From CBFGTJ01 sp965651815 (lineage in GTDB: Bacteria; Actinomycetota; Acidimicrobiia; Acidimicrobiales; Microtrichaceae), in NCBI GenBank assembly GCA_965651815.1, contig CBFGTJ010000169.1, forward strand, positions 1 to 6,891: a stretch of DNA of 6,891 nt, given 5' to 3'. A program made the position numbers and the translations under genes. This document shows, in pieces, positions 1 through 5,917 of the stretch (position 1 is its first letter; each line of letters opens with the position of its first letter). Below the pieces are notes generated by a model. It was not told the DNA's origin. It did no database searches and saw only the letters and a program-made list of their open reading frames with translations.

Positions 1-2
1 CA

Positions 3-70
3 CCCCACCCCGTTCTGAAGCCCGGAACTGCGGGTGCACCCGCAGTTCCGGGCAACAGAACGGGGTGGGG
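3..70. terminator. 68-nt nested inverted repeat, probable (bidirectional) terminator
   Basis: This is a near-perfect palindrome. The outer arms, 3-17 and 56-70, are 15 bp and fully complementary (left arm CCCCACCCCGTTCTG). A symmetric AA/AA internal mismatch follows (18-19 against 54-55). The core at 20-53 is a perfect 34-nt palindrome centred on GTGCAC at 34-39. The structure begins 21 nt past the TetR stop codon on the minus strand, which suits a transcription end for the operon. There is no T-tract on either strand, so it is not a classical intrinsic terminator, although actinobacterial terminators often lack one. Because the repeat is symmetric it would fold on both strands and could serve a convergent gene lying beyond the left edge. 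It could instead be a dispersed palindromic repeat. The structure is certain; the role is inferred from position. Confidence 0.6.
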
Positions 71-91
71 GCGGTGCGGAGCGGAGGTGGG

Positions 92-805
92 TCAGTCCGG
101 GGGTGGCTGGCCGGTCACGCCGGTGAAGATCATGCGGCTCATCGCCCGCAGCACGTCCGGCTCACGCACCCCGGCGTGCTGGATGCGCTCCTGGTGGGCG
201 GCCACGTGGGACAGCATCGACACGAGCACGACCGCGGTCGCGATCGGGTTGATGTCCTTCGGCACGTTGCCGGCGTCCTGCTGGGCGCGGATCACCTCCG
301 CCGCGGCGAGCGTGAACGGGCTCACGACCTCGGTCCGCACGTCACGGAAGCGCGGGTCCCCCTGCAGCGCGACCAGGTCGATGACCGCCATCAGTGAGGA
401 GTGGTCCGCCCAGAACTCCAGGAACGACCGGGCCACGAGCTCGCAGGCCGCGTACGCGCCACGGCCGTGCCAGTTCGCCTCGCGCACCGGGCGGGTGAGC
501 CGCTCGGCCGACTCGCCGATCACCTCGTCCGCGAGCGACAGCAGCGCCGCCTCCACGTCGGGGAAGTACTGGTAGAAGGTCGCCGGCGAGGTGCCGGCCT
601 CGCGGGCGATGTCGACCACCTTCAGGTCGCGGTACGAGGTCGTCTCGAGCAGCGCGCGGGTGCACTCGAGCAGGCGGCGACGCGTCGCGCGGCCCCGGCG
701 GCCGGGGACCCGCCCGTCGACGGCGCGCGGGCCGCTCTCGGCGTCGCGGTCCGCCTCCTCGGACGCCGCAGCACCGCGTCGGTTCCGATCCTCGGGTGTG
801 GCCAC
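92..805 (-). CDS. TetR/AcrR family transcriptional regulator
   Basis: A 237-residue one-component repressor-type regulator. Residues 1-40 form a charged, Arg/Ala-rich, probably disordered tail. The TetR DNA-binding domain spans about residues 41-95: helix 1 at TRRRLLECTRALLE, then DLKVVDIAREAGTSPATFYQYF (61-81) as the helix-turn-helix, with the family's recognition-helix TFYQYF signature and a following acidic/hydrophobic helix. Residues 100-237 are helical and would form the ligand-binding and dimerisation domain, which I cannot assign to a known effector. The GTG at 805 is preferred because it follows the DUF4112 stop by 23 nt and gives a normal TetR length. A GTG at 838 would overlap the upstream gene, and neither has a good Shine-Dalgarno. 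As the last gene of the unit, it is the best candidate to bind the palindrome at 5791-5811 and to sense a pathway acid or CoA thioester (inference). Confidence 0.93.
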   Translation of the reverse strand: MATPEDRNRRGAAASEEADRDAESGPRAVDGRVPGRRGRATRRRLLECTRALLETTSYRDLKVVDIAREAGTSPATFYQYFPDVEAALLSLADEVIGESAERLTRPVREANWHGRGAYAACELVARSFLEFWADHSSLMAVIDLVALQGDPRFRDVRTEVVSPFTLAAAEVIRAQQDAGNVPKDINPIATAVVLVSMLSHVAAHQERIQHAGVREPDVLRAMSRMIFTGVTGQPPPD

Positions 806-828
806 GGGACGAACGCTACCCAGTCCGC

Positions 829-1401
829 TCAGAACCACCGAGCCAGCAGCCAGATCAGCACCGCGACGGCGGCGACGACGATCCCGACGAGCAGGACCGA
901 GGTGGCCACGAGGACCACCACGGCGGTCACGAGCACCCGGATGCTGGAGCGCCGCGTCGCGGCCCGGTCCGCGAGGTCGGCCTCGATGAGCCGGACGTTG
1001 CGGTTGTTGGCCTTGTAGGCCATGTCGAACACGGCGCCGAGGACCGGCACCAGCCCGACCACCGCCTCGACCCCGACGTGGAGCATCATCCGCAGCACCG
1101 TCGGCAGGCTCACCCCCGCGGCGACACCGGCCACGACGATCACGACGGCCACGACGATCCCGGCGGCGTCGCCGACGACCGGCACGAGCGCGATCAGCCC
1201 GTCGACGCCGACGCGCCGGCCCGGCAGCCCGGGCACCTCGAACGCGTCGTCGAGCACCCACGCGAGGCGCTTCACCCACTCGGGCAGCGGCCGGGTGTTC
1301 GGCACGTCGCGCCGACGGGGCAGGCGCCCGCCGCGGCCGCGGCGCGGGGACGGACCGGGGTCGTCGAACGGGTCGACCGCCCCGCGCCCCGCCCCGGTCA
1401 C
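829..1401 (-). CDS. DUF4112 domain-containing membrane protein
   Basis: A 190-residue protein of unknown function. Residues 1-40 are Arg/Gly/Pro-rich and presumably cytosolic. Residues 43-145 match the DUF4112 pattern: GRRVGVDGLIALVPVVGDAAG (61-81), then RMMLHVGVEAVVGLVPVLGAVFD (104-126), then the conserved KANNRNVRLIEADL (130-143). Hydrophobic stretches at about 68-98, 105-125 and 154-187 suggest two or three membrane segments, the last close to the C terminus. I chose the GTG at 1401 because it overlaps the upstream stop as GTGA, a usual sign of translational coupling, and has a GGAGAG 11 nt upstream. The GTG at 1305 would give 158 residues, keep the whole domain and drop only the low-complexity tail, so it remains possible. 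No biochemical role is established for the family to my knowledge. Its place in the unit could mean a role in substrate entry or membrane stress. Confidence 0.85.
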   Translation of the reverse strand: MTGAGRGAVDPFDDPGPSPRRGRGGRLPRRRDVPNTRPLPEWVKRLAWVLDDAFEVPGLPGRRVGVDGLIALVPVVGDAAGIVVAVVIVVAGVAAGVSLPTVLRMMLHVGVEAVVGLVPVLGAVFDMAYKANNRNVRLIEADLADRAATRRSSIRVLVTAVVVLVATSVLLVGIVVAAVAVLIWLLARWF

Positions 1402-2258
1402 CGGATGAACCGCTCTCCGTAGGCGGCGATCATCTCCTCGGCACGCCCGACCTCGGGGGCGCGCAGCCCGTTGCCCATCCACGACGAGGTCAGGATCGTC
1501 GTCACCCCTGCGGCCTCGAGCCGTTCCAGGAGCTCTGGGGTGGGCGGCGCGAGCGGCGACACGATGACCTCGAACGGCCGGTCCGCGGTGCCCTCGGCCT
1601 CGCGGTGGCGCTGGAGGTCCTCGCAGCGGGCGACGACCTCGTCGGGCGTGTAGTGCATCCCGAGCCAGCCGTCGCCGATCCGCGCTGCCCGGCGCAGCGC
1701 GACCTCGGAGTGGCCGCCGACGTAGATCGGCACCGGACCGGGCGGCGCCGGGCGCATCTCGACCGGGTCGAAGTCGTAGAACTCGCCGTGGTGCTCGACC
1801 ATGCCGCCGCCCCACAGCTTGCGCATGACCTCGATCGACTCCTCCATGCGCGCCCCGCGGCGCTCCCACGGCTGCTCGAGCAGGTCGAACTCCTCGCGCA
1901 TCCACCCGGCGCCGACGCCCAGGCCGACCCGCCCACCCGAGAGGTGCGCCGCGGTGCCGATCGCCTTCGCCGCGACGAACGGGTTGCGCGCCGGCAGCAC
2001 GTACACGTTGGTGATGAACCGCAGCCGGGTCGTCACCGCCGCCATCGAGCCGATCGCCACCCACGCGTCGGGCCAGTCCTCGTCCGGGCTGAACATCGGG
2101 GTGCCGTCGGGGGTGTACGGGTACTTCGAGCGCAGGTTCGACGGGTACACGACGTGGTCCGACACCGCGACCGAGTCGAACCCGGCCTCCTCGCACGCCT
2201 TCGCGAGGCGCCCCCAGTGGAGGGGGTCGGCACCGATGAGCCCGTGGCAGAACTTCAC
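1398..2258 (-). CDS. LLM class flavin- or F420-dependent oxidoreductase
   Basis: A 286-residue protein of the bacterial luciferase-like TIM-barrel superfamily, close to the actinobacterial F420-dependent subgroup and near the usual length. The family moves hydride between reduced F420 (or FMN) and an organic substrate. Visible hallmarks are the N-terminal GADPLHWGRLAKACEEAGFDSV helix region (9-30), the SDH motif (33-35), RNPFVAAKAIGTAAHLSGGR (91-110), GLGVGAGWMREEF (112-124), RGARMEESIEVMRKLW (134-149) and the cofactor-phosphate-type loop PIYVGGHSEVALRRAA (177-192) leading into RIGDGWLG. The GTG start at 2258 has a strong GGGAGGA Shine-Dalgarno 5 nt upstream. The gene begins 28 bp after the ligase stop and overlaps the DUF4112 gene by 4 bases. 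Its likely role is a redox step on the CoA-activated or free substrate. Use of F420 rather than FMN is inferred from subgroup and host type. Confidence 0.93.
   Translation of the reverse strand: MKFCHGLIGADPLHWGRLAKACEEAGFDSVAVSDHVVYPSNLRSKYPYTPDGTPMFSPDEDWPDAWVAIGSMAAVTTRLRFITNVYVLPARNPFVAAKAIGTAAHLSGGRVGLGVGAGWMREEFDLLEQPWERRGARMEESIEVMRKLWGGGMVEHHGEFYDFDPVEMRPAPPGPVPIYVGGHSEVALRRAARIGDGWLGMHYTPDEVVARCEDLQRHREAEGTADRPFEVIVSPLAPPTPELLERLEAAGVTTILTSSWMGNGLRAPEVGRAEEMIAAYGERFIR
1413..1418 (-). promoter_or_regulatory. Candidate Shine-Dalgarno supporting the overlapping GTG start of the DUF4112 gene
   Basis: GGAGAG on the minus strand lies inside the last codons of the LLM oxidoreductase gene, 11 nt before the GTG that overlaps its TGA stop. 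The spacing is slightly long. Together with the 4-base overlap it favours the longer DUF4112 product over the internal GTG at 1305, which has no recognisable ribosome binding site. Confidence 0.45.
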
Positions 2259-2286
2259 GCTGGTCCTCCCGTCCCCGCCGTCGTGC

Positions 2287-3945
2287 TCACGGGGCGGGAT
2301 CGTCTGCGAGCGCGGCCGCGGCGCGGTCGCGCAACTCGTACTTGAGCACCTTGCCGCTCGCGTTGAGCGGGAGCGAGTCGACGATCTCGACCCGCCGCGG
2401 CACCTTGAAGTTCGCCATGTGCTCGCGGGCCCACGCGACGATCGAGTCGCCGTCCGGCGTGGTGCCGGCGACCGGGACGACGAACGCGTGGCCGACCTCG
2501 CCGAGCCGCTCGTCCGGCACGCCGACCACCGCGACCTGCGCGATGTCGGGGTGGGCCAGCAGCAGCTGCTCGATCTCGGCCGGGTACGCGTTGAACCCGC
2601 CGACGATGAACATGTCCTTCTTGCGGTCGGTGATGCGCAGGTAGCCCCGCTCGTCCATCACGCCGATGTCGCCGGTGTGGAGCCACCCCTGCGCGTCGAT
2701 CGCCTCGGCGGTCTGCTCGGGGTCCTCGAAGTAGCCCTGCATCACGTTGTAGCCACGCACCACCACCTCCCCCGGCGTGCCGGGCGGCAGGAGCGAGCCG
2801 TGGTCGTCCATCACCGCGACCTCCACGCCGGGGAACGCGCGCCCCGAGGTCGTCGCGATCGTCTCGGGGTCGTCGTCGCTGCGGCAGATCGTGGCGAACC
2901 CGCAGCACTCGGTGAGCCCGTACGCGGTGACCACGGTCTCGAAGCCGAGGGTGTCGCGCATGCGCTCCACGAGCTCGACGGGCACGACCGCCGCGCCGGT
3001 GACCGCGAGGCGCAGCGAGTCCGCGGTGGAGGGGTCGAAGCCCGGGTGGTTCAGCAGCGTCTGGTAGATGGTCGGCGGCCCGGGGATCGTCGTGATGCGC
3101 TCCTCGGTGATCGCCGCGGGCACCGCGTCGAGGTCGAAGGTCGGCATCGGCACGAGCGTGGAGCCGGCCATGAGCGACGTGAGGATGCCCGCCTTGTAGC
3201 CGAAGGTGTGGAAGAACGGGTTGATGCAGAGGTAGCGGTCGTCCGCGCGGAGCCCGACGATGTCGGCCCAGTCCGACGCGGCGCGCAGCGACTGCCCGTG
3301 GGTCTGCACGACCCCCTTGGGGCGGCCGGTGGTGCCGGAGGTGAAGATGAGGTCCGACACCGACGCCGTGTCGAGGCCCGCCACCCGGTCCTCGACGAGC
3401 TGGGGGTCCACGCCGGCGCCGAGCGCGAGGAGCTCGTCCCAGCCGAGGACGCCGTCGGGGCGGGTGCCGGTGTCGCGCAGCAGCACGATCCGCTCGAGGT
3501 CGGGCAGCTCGCCGACCTCGGGCTCGTCCAACATCGACGCGTAGTCGTTGCCGAGGAACCCCTCGACCGTGAACAGCAACCGGGCACCGCTGCGGCGGAG
3601 GATGTCGCCCGCCTCGATGCCCTTGTACCGGGTGTTGAGCGGGACCAGCACCGCGCCGGCGGAGTGGAGCCCGAAGAGCGCGACGATCCACTCCCAGCAG
3701 TTCGGCGCCCAGATCGCGACCCGGTCCCCCGGCTGGATCCCCGCGCCGATCAGCGCCGCGGCGAGCTGCCGGGACCGCTCGAGCAGCTCGCCGAACCCGA
3801 GCCGCACGGCCGGCTCGACGGAGCGGTCGACCACCGCCTCGGCGTCGCCGCGCCGTCGCGTCGCGTCCTGCAGGAGCGCCGGGGTGGTGCCCCAGCGCAG
3901 GTCTCCCCTGGCCCCCTCTTCGGTCACGGACCCCCCTGTCGTCAT
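2287..3945 (-). CDS. AMP-forming acyl-CoA synthetase, FadD3-like
   Basis: A 552-residue member of the ANL adenylate-forming superfamily. It would convert a carboxylic acid, ATP and CoA to acyl-CoA, AMP and PPi in the cytosol. All core motifs are present: the P-loop FTSGTTGRPKG (201-211), AYGLTE (341-346), GWLHTGDIG (420-428), the hinge region ITDRKKDMFIVGGFN (438-452) with PAEIE (455-459), and the C-terminal NASGK with the catalytic lysine at 532. From memory of the family, blocks such as DRYLCINPFFHTFGYKAGIL (236-254) and TIPGPPTIYQTLLNHP (286-301) closely resemble FadD3, the mycobacterial and rhodococcal ligase for the C/D-ring propionate left by steroid breakdown. The ATG start overlaps the SRPBCC stop as ATGA. 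A GTG at 3927 with an AGGGGGG just upstream would shorten the protein by six residues. The substrate is probably a bulky cyclic or branched acid, but this is inferred and I do not assign the fadD3 symbol. Confidence 0.95.
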   Translation of the reverse strand: MTTGGSVTEEGARGDLRWGTTPALLQDATRRRGDAEAVVDRSVEPAVRLGFGELLERSRQLAAALIGAGIQPGDRVAIWAPNCWEWIVALFGLHSAGAVLVPLNTRYKGIEAGDILRRSGARLLFTVEGFLGNDYASMLDEPEVGELPDLERIVLLRDTGTRPDGVLGWDELLALGAGVDPQLVEDRVAGLDTASVSDLIFTSGTTGRPKGVVQTHGQSLRAASDWADIVGLRADDRYLCINPFFHTFGYKAGILTSLMAGSTLVPMPTFDLDAVPAAITEERITTIPGPPTIYQTLLNHPGFDPSTADSLRLAVTGAAVVPVELVERMRDTLGFETVVTAYGLTECCGFATICRSDDDPETIATTSGRAFPGVEVAVMDDHGSLLPPGTPGEVVVRGYNVMQGYFEDPEQTAEAIDAQGWLHTGDIGVMDERGYLRITDRKKDMFIVGGFNAYPAEIEQLLLAHPDIAQVAVVGVPDERLGEVGHAFVVPVAGTTPDGDSIVAWAREHMANFKVPRRVEIVDSLPLNASGKVLKYELRDRAAAALADDPAP

Positions 3946-4502
3946 GGCCGTCGGCGCTGCCGCGCCGCGGCGCGATCGTACCGGCGCACCCCCGTCGGCC
4001 CGTCCGGCACGCCGGCGCCGGCACCCGCCGGTGCGCCGAACCTCCGGACCAGCTGCCGGTGGCGGTGCGCGAAGAGCGCGGCGACGACCGGGCGCGCCAG
4101 CGCGCCGACCGGCAGCCGCGGTTCGACCACCAGGCGGTCCTCGACCACGCAGCCGTCACCCACCGGGTCCACGGAGCGCTCGTGCCGCCAGCGCCGCTGC
4201 ATCCAGCTCGTGCTGTCCTCGACGAACGCCCCGCCGCCGTCGCCGCGGTCGTCCACCGAGAGGAGGCGGAGCGAGTGGCGGTCGAAGGGCACCCAGCCGA
4301 AGGCGAGCAGCCAGCTGTGGAACAGCACCTCGCCGAGCGCCAGGGGCCCGGAGGACAGGTCGGCGAGCCTCGGCGGGTGGGTCATGCGCACCCACGGCGC
4401 CAGCTCCTCGTTGACCCCCGCCATCGAGGTCGCGTGGCGCCAGACGTCACCGGCGGGAGCGGCGAGCTCGGTGCGGATCCGGAACTCGAACGAGCGACCC
4501 AT
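3942..4502 (-). CDS. SRPBCC (START/Bet v 1-like) family protein
   Basis: A 186-residue protein with the features of the SRPBCC fold, a helix-grip domain around a large hydrophobic cavity. It opens with a beta strand, FEFRIRTELAAPAGDVW (5-21), and the first helix region containing WRHATSMAGVNEELAPW (21-37). Strand-rich middle sections follow (70-130, including VPFDRHSLRLLSVDD and GCVVEDRLVVEP). It ends with the long C-terminal helix VVAALFAHRHRQLVRRFG (139-156). Residues 157-186 are a Gly/Ala/Arg-rich tail. Relatives bind lipids or polyketides, act as cyclases or dehydratases, or have no known activity, and I see no catalytic motif that decides. The ATG at 4502 has no Shine-Dalgarno. It lies in the same frame as the upstream CoA-transferase, seven codons after that gene's TAG, so reinitiation is likely. 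The 3' end overlaps the ligase start by 4 bases, tying it to acid activation. Confidence 0.85.
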   Translation of the reverse strand: MGRSFEFRIRTELAAPAGDVWRHATSMAGVNEELAPWVRMTHPPRLADLSSGPLALGEVLFHSWLLAFGWVPFDRHSLRLLSVDDRGDGGGAFVEDSTSWMQRRWRHERSVDPVGDGCVVEDRLVVEPRLPVGALARPVVAALFAHRHRQLVRRFGAPAGAGAGVPDGPTGVRRYDRAAARQRRRP

Positions 4503-4520
4503 GGCCGAGGCGGCGTCGCC

Positions 4521-5774
4521 CTACTCGTCGCGTGGCCGGCCGAGCGCGCCCGCCTCGCGCAGCTCGGCGATGCGCTCCGGGGAGTAGCCGAGCTCGGCGA
4601 GCACCTGGTCGTTGTGCTCACCGGCCGAGGGCGCCTTCGCCGGCACGACCGGCTCCTCGCCGACGAACTTCACCGGGTACGGGAGCATGTCGGCACCGTG
4701 CCGCTCGTGCGGCAGGAACCCCAGCCGGGCCTGGAACTGCGGGTCGTCCGCGAGCGTCTTCGGGGTGTTGACCGGCGCGATCGTCGTGTTGTGCTCGCCG
4801 GACCAGGCGACCCACTCGGCGGTCGTCCTGGTCCGGAAGATCTTCGCGAGCTCGGCGCGCAGCTCGGTGTTGCCCTTCGCGTGGTCACCGAACTTGGAGC
4901 CGGGCCAGCGCTCGAACAGGTCCATGCGGTCCACGCCCGCACAGAAGTTGCGCCAGAACTCCTGCTCGGAGGCCATGAAGAGCACGTGCCCGTCGGCGGA
5001 CTCGTAGATCTGGTAGCGCACGCCGTCGCGCATGCCCGCGGTGCCCGGGGCGCGGCGCTCGTAGTTGTCGGCGGCGTTGCCGGTGACCTCGGACTCGGGG
5101 CGCTCGTAGGCCTTCCAGGTCTCGCTGCGGTACCAGTCCATCGCGGCCGCGGCGTCGGACTGGGCGATCTCGAGGAAGCAGCCCTCGCCGGTCTCGCGGG
5201 CGCGCAGCACCCCCGCGAGCAGCCCGAACGCGCCGAACAGCGGCCCGGCGTGGATGCCGGTCGACGGGTGCTCCGGGATGTAGGGGAACCCGTCGTCGTC
5301 GTACGCGGGGTTCACCAGGCCCGCCCAGGTGTCGTACGCGATGCCGTGGCTGGGCAGGTCCGCGTAGGGGCCGGTCATGCCGTAGCCCGAGATCGTGCAG
5401 AACACGATGCGCGGGTTGATCTCGCGCAGGTCCTCGTAGCCGAGCCCCCGTTTGGCGAGGGCGCCGGGCCGCATCGCCTCGATCACGGCGTCGGCGTCGC
5501 GCACCAGGTCGCGGAAGACCTCCTTGCCCTCCTCGGTGCGCAGGTCGAGGGTGACCGAGCGCTTGCCGCGGTGGATGTGCCAGTGCAGCAGCGACGAGCC
5601 CTCGATGATCGGCCAGGTCATCTGGCGGATGTAGTCGCCCTGGGGCGGCTCGACCTTGATGACGTCCGCGCCGAGGTCGGCGAGGTGGAGTCCGACCGCG
5701 CCGGGGCCGAGCAGCGACACCTCGACGACGCGCAGGCCCGCGAGGGGTGCCTGCCGGGGGGTGGGTTCGGCCAC
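4521..5774 (-). CDS. CaiB/BaiF (class III) CoA-transferase
   Basis: A 417-residue enzyme of the formyl-CoA:oxalate / carnitine CoA-transferase / 2-methylacyl-CoA racemase family, at the normal length. Such enzymes move CoA between two acids through an aspartyl-CoA thioester, or epimerise the alpha carbon of acyl-CoAs. Family signatures are LRVVEVS (14-20), LADLGADVIKVEPPQGD (31-47), RGKRSVTLDLRTEEGKEVFRDLV (69-91), GLGYEDLREINPRIVFC (110-126), ISGYGMTGPYADLPSHGIAYD (128-148) and the C-terminal APVNTP (333-338). The probable catalytic aspartate is Asp207 in FLEIAQSDAAAA (200-211), at the position of the family's CoA-attacking residue. The GTG start at 5774 is well supported by GAGGAGGAGG ending 5 nt upstream. 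It is the first gene of the unit, directly behind the palindromic operator. The CoA donor and acceptor cannot be read from sequence, and racemase activity is less likely but not excluded. Confidence 0.95.
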   Translation of the reverse strand: MAEPTPRQAPLAGLRVVEVSLLGPGAVGLHLADLGADVIKVEPPQGDYIRQMTWPIIEGSSLLHWHIHRGKRSVTLDLRTEEGKEVFRDLVRDADAVIEAMRPGALAKRGLGYEDLREINPRIVFCTISGYGMTGPYADLPSHGIAYDTWAGLVNPAYDDDGFPYIPEHPSTGIHAGPLFGAFGLLAGVLRARETGEGCFLEIAQSDAAAAMDWYRSETWKAYERPESEVTGNAADNYERRAPGTAGMRDGVRYQIYESADGHVLFMASEQEFWRNFCAGVDRMDLFERWPGSKFGDHAKGNTELRAELAKIFRTRTTAEWVAWSGEHNTTIAPVNTPKTLADDPQFQARLGFLPHERHGADMLPYPVKFVGEEPVVPAKAPSAGEHNDQVLAELGYSPERIAELREAGALGRPRDE

Positions 5775-5790
5775 GAGGTCCTCCTCCTCG

Positions 5791-5811
5791 GATCTGACGG
5801 ACCGTCAGATC
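5791..5811. promoter_or_regulatory. Perfect 21-bp palindromic operator upstream of the CoA-transferase operon
   Basis: Two exactly complementary 10-bp arms, GATCTGACGG (5791-5800) and CCGTCAGATC (5802-5811), flank a single central base at 5801. Length, symmetry and a one-base centre are typical of a TetR-family dimer site. It ends just before the Shine-Dalgarno of the CoA-transferase gene and overlaps the putative -10 element, so a bound protein would block initiation. I found no second copy in the window. The TetR protein encoded at the end of the same unit is the natural candidate ligand (inference). Confidence 0.85.
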
Positions 5812-5814
5812 GTA
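5809..5814 (-). promoter_or_regulatory. Putative -10 element for the catabolic operon
   Basis: TACGAT on the minus strand fits the actinobacterial -10 consensus TANNNT and overlaps the first arm of the palindrome. It would place the transcript start near the palindrome centre, giving a leader of about 25-30 nt containing the strong GAGGAGGAGG ribosome binding site. The region 16-19 bp upstream reads about GGGTCG and is only a weak -35 match, so the call rests mainly on the -10 and the operator overlap. Confidence 0.45.
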
Positions 5815-5830
5815 GCGGGCCGGAGGGACC

Positions 5831-5910
5831 GGCGACCCGGCGCCGCGGGTCGCCGTCGCGGGACCCCGCGCCGGTGGGGCCGTCCAGCGCCCGGACCGAT
5901 CGGTGGACGG
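5831..5910 (-). terminator. GC-rich hairpin cluster after the SDR gene, possible terminator
   Basis: Three inverted repeats follow the SDR stop codon: CCGTCCA at 5880-5886 with TGGACGG at 5904-5910 (17-nt loop, beginning 7 nt past the stop), CGCGG/CCGCG at 5857-5861 and 5866-5870, and GGCGACCC at 5831-5838 with GGGTCGCC at 5847-5854. None has a T-tract. They may separate SDR transcription from the next operon, but short hairpins arise easily in DNA this GC-rich, so the call is tentative. Confidence 0.3.
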
Positions 5911-5917
5911 GGCCGCC

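Noticed and set aside
841..1180. Repetitive-looking CGACGA/CCACGA-rich stretch that could be taken for a tandem repeat
   Set aside because: It encodes the Val/Ala-rich membrane segments of the DUF4112 protein with GC-biased codons. There is no fixed repeat unit.
92..1279. Extended 395-residue version of the TetR protein
   Set aside because: The first 158 residues are a shadow of the DUF4112 gene (Arg/Gly-only composition). The TetR homology begins after the GTG at 805.
829..2196. Extended 455-residue version of the DUF4112 protein
   Set aside because: The N-terminal 265 residues are an out-of-frame reading of the LLM oxidoreductase gene. The overlap start at 1401 is more sensible.
2255..4159. 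634-codon minus-strand frame overlapping the acyl-CoA ligase
   Set aside because: It is low-complexity Arg/Ala/Gly sequence in another frame of the ligase, which carries all the ANL motifs.
1801..4587. 928-codon open frame on the plus strand, antisense to the LLM, ligase and SRPBCC genes
   Set aside because: Its translation is Arg/His/Asp/Val-rich low-complexity sequence with no recognisable domain. It covers three minus-strand genes with clear family motifs, so it is a GC-driven shadow.
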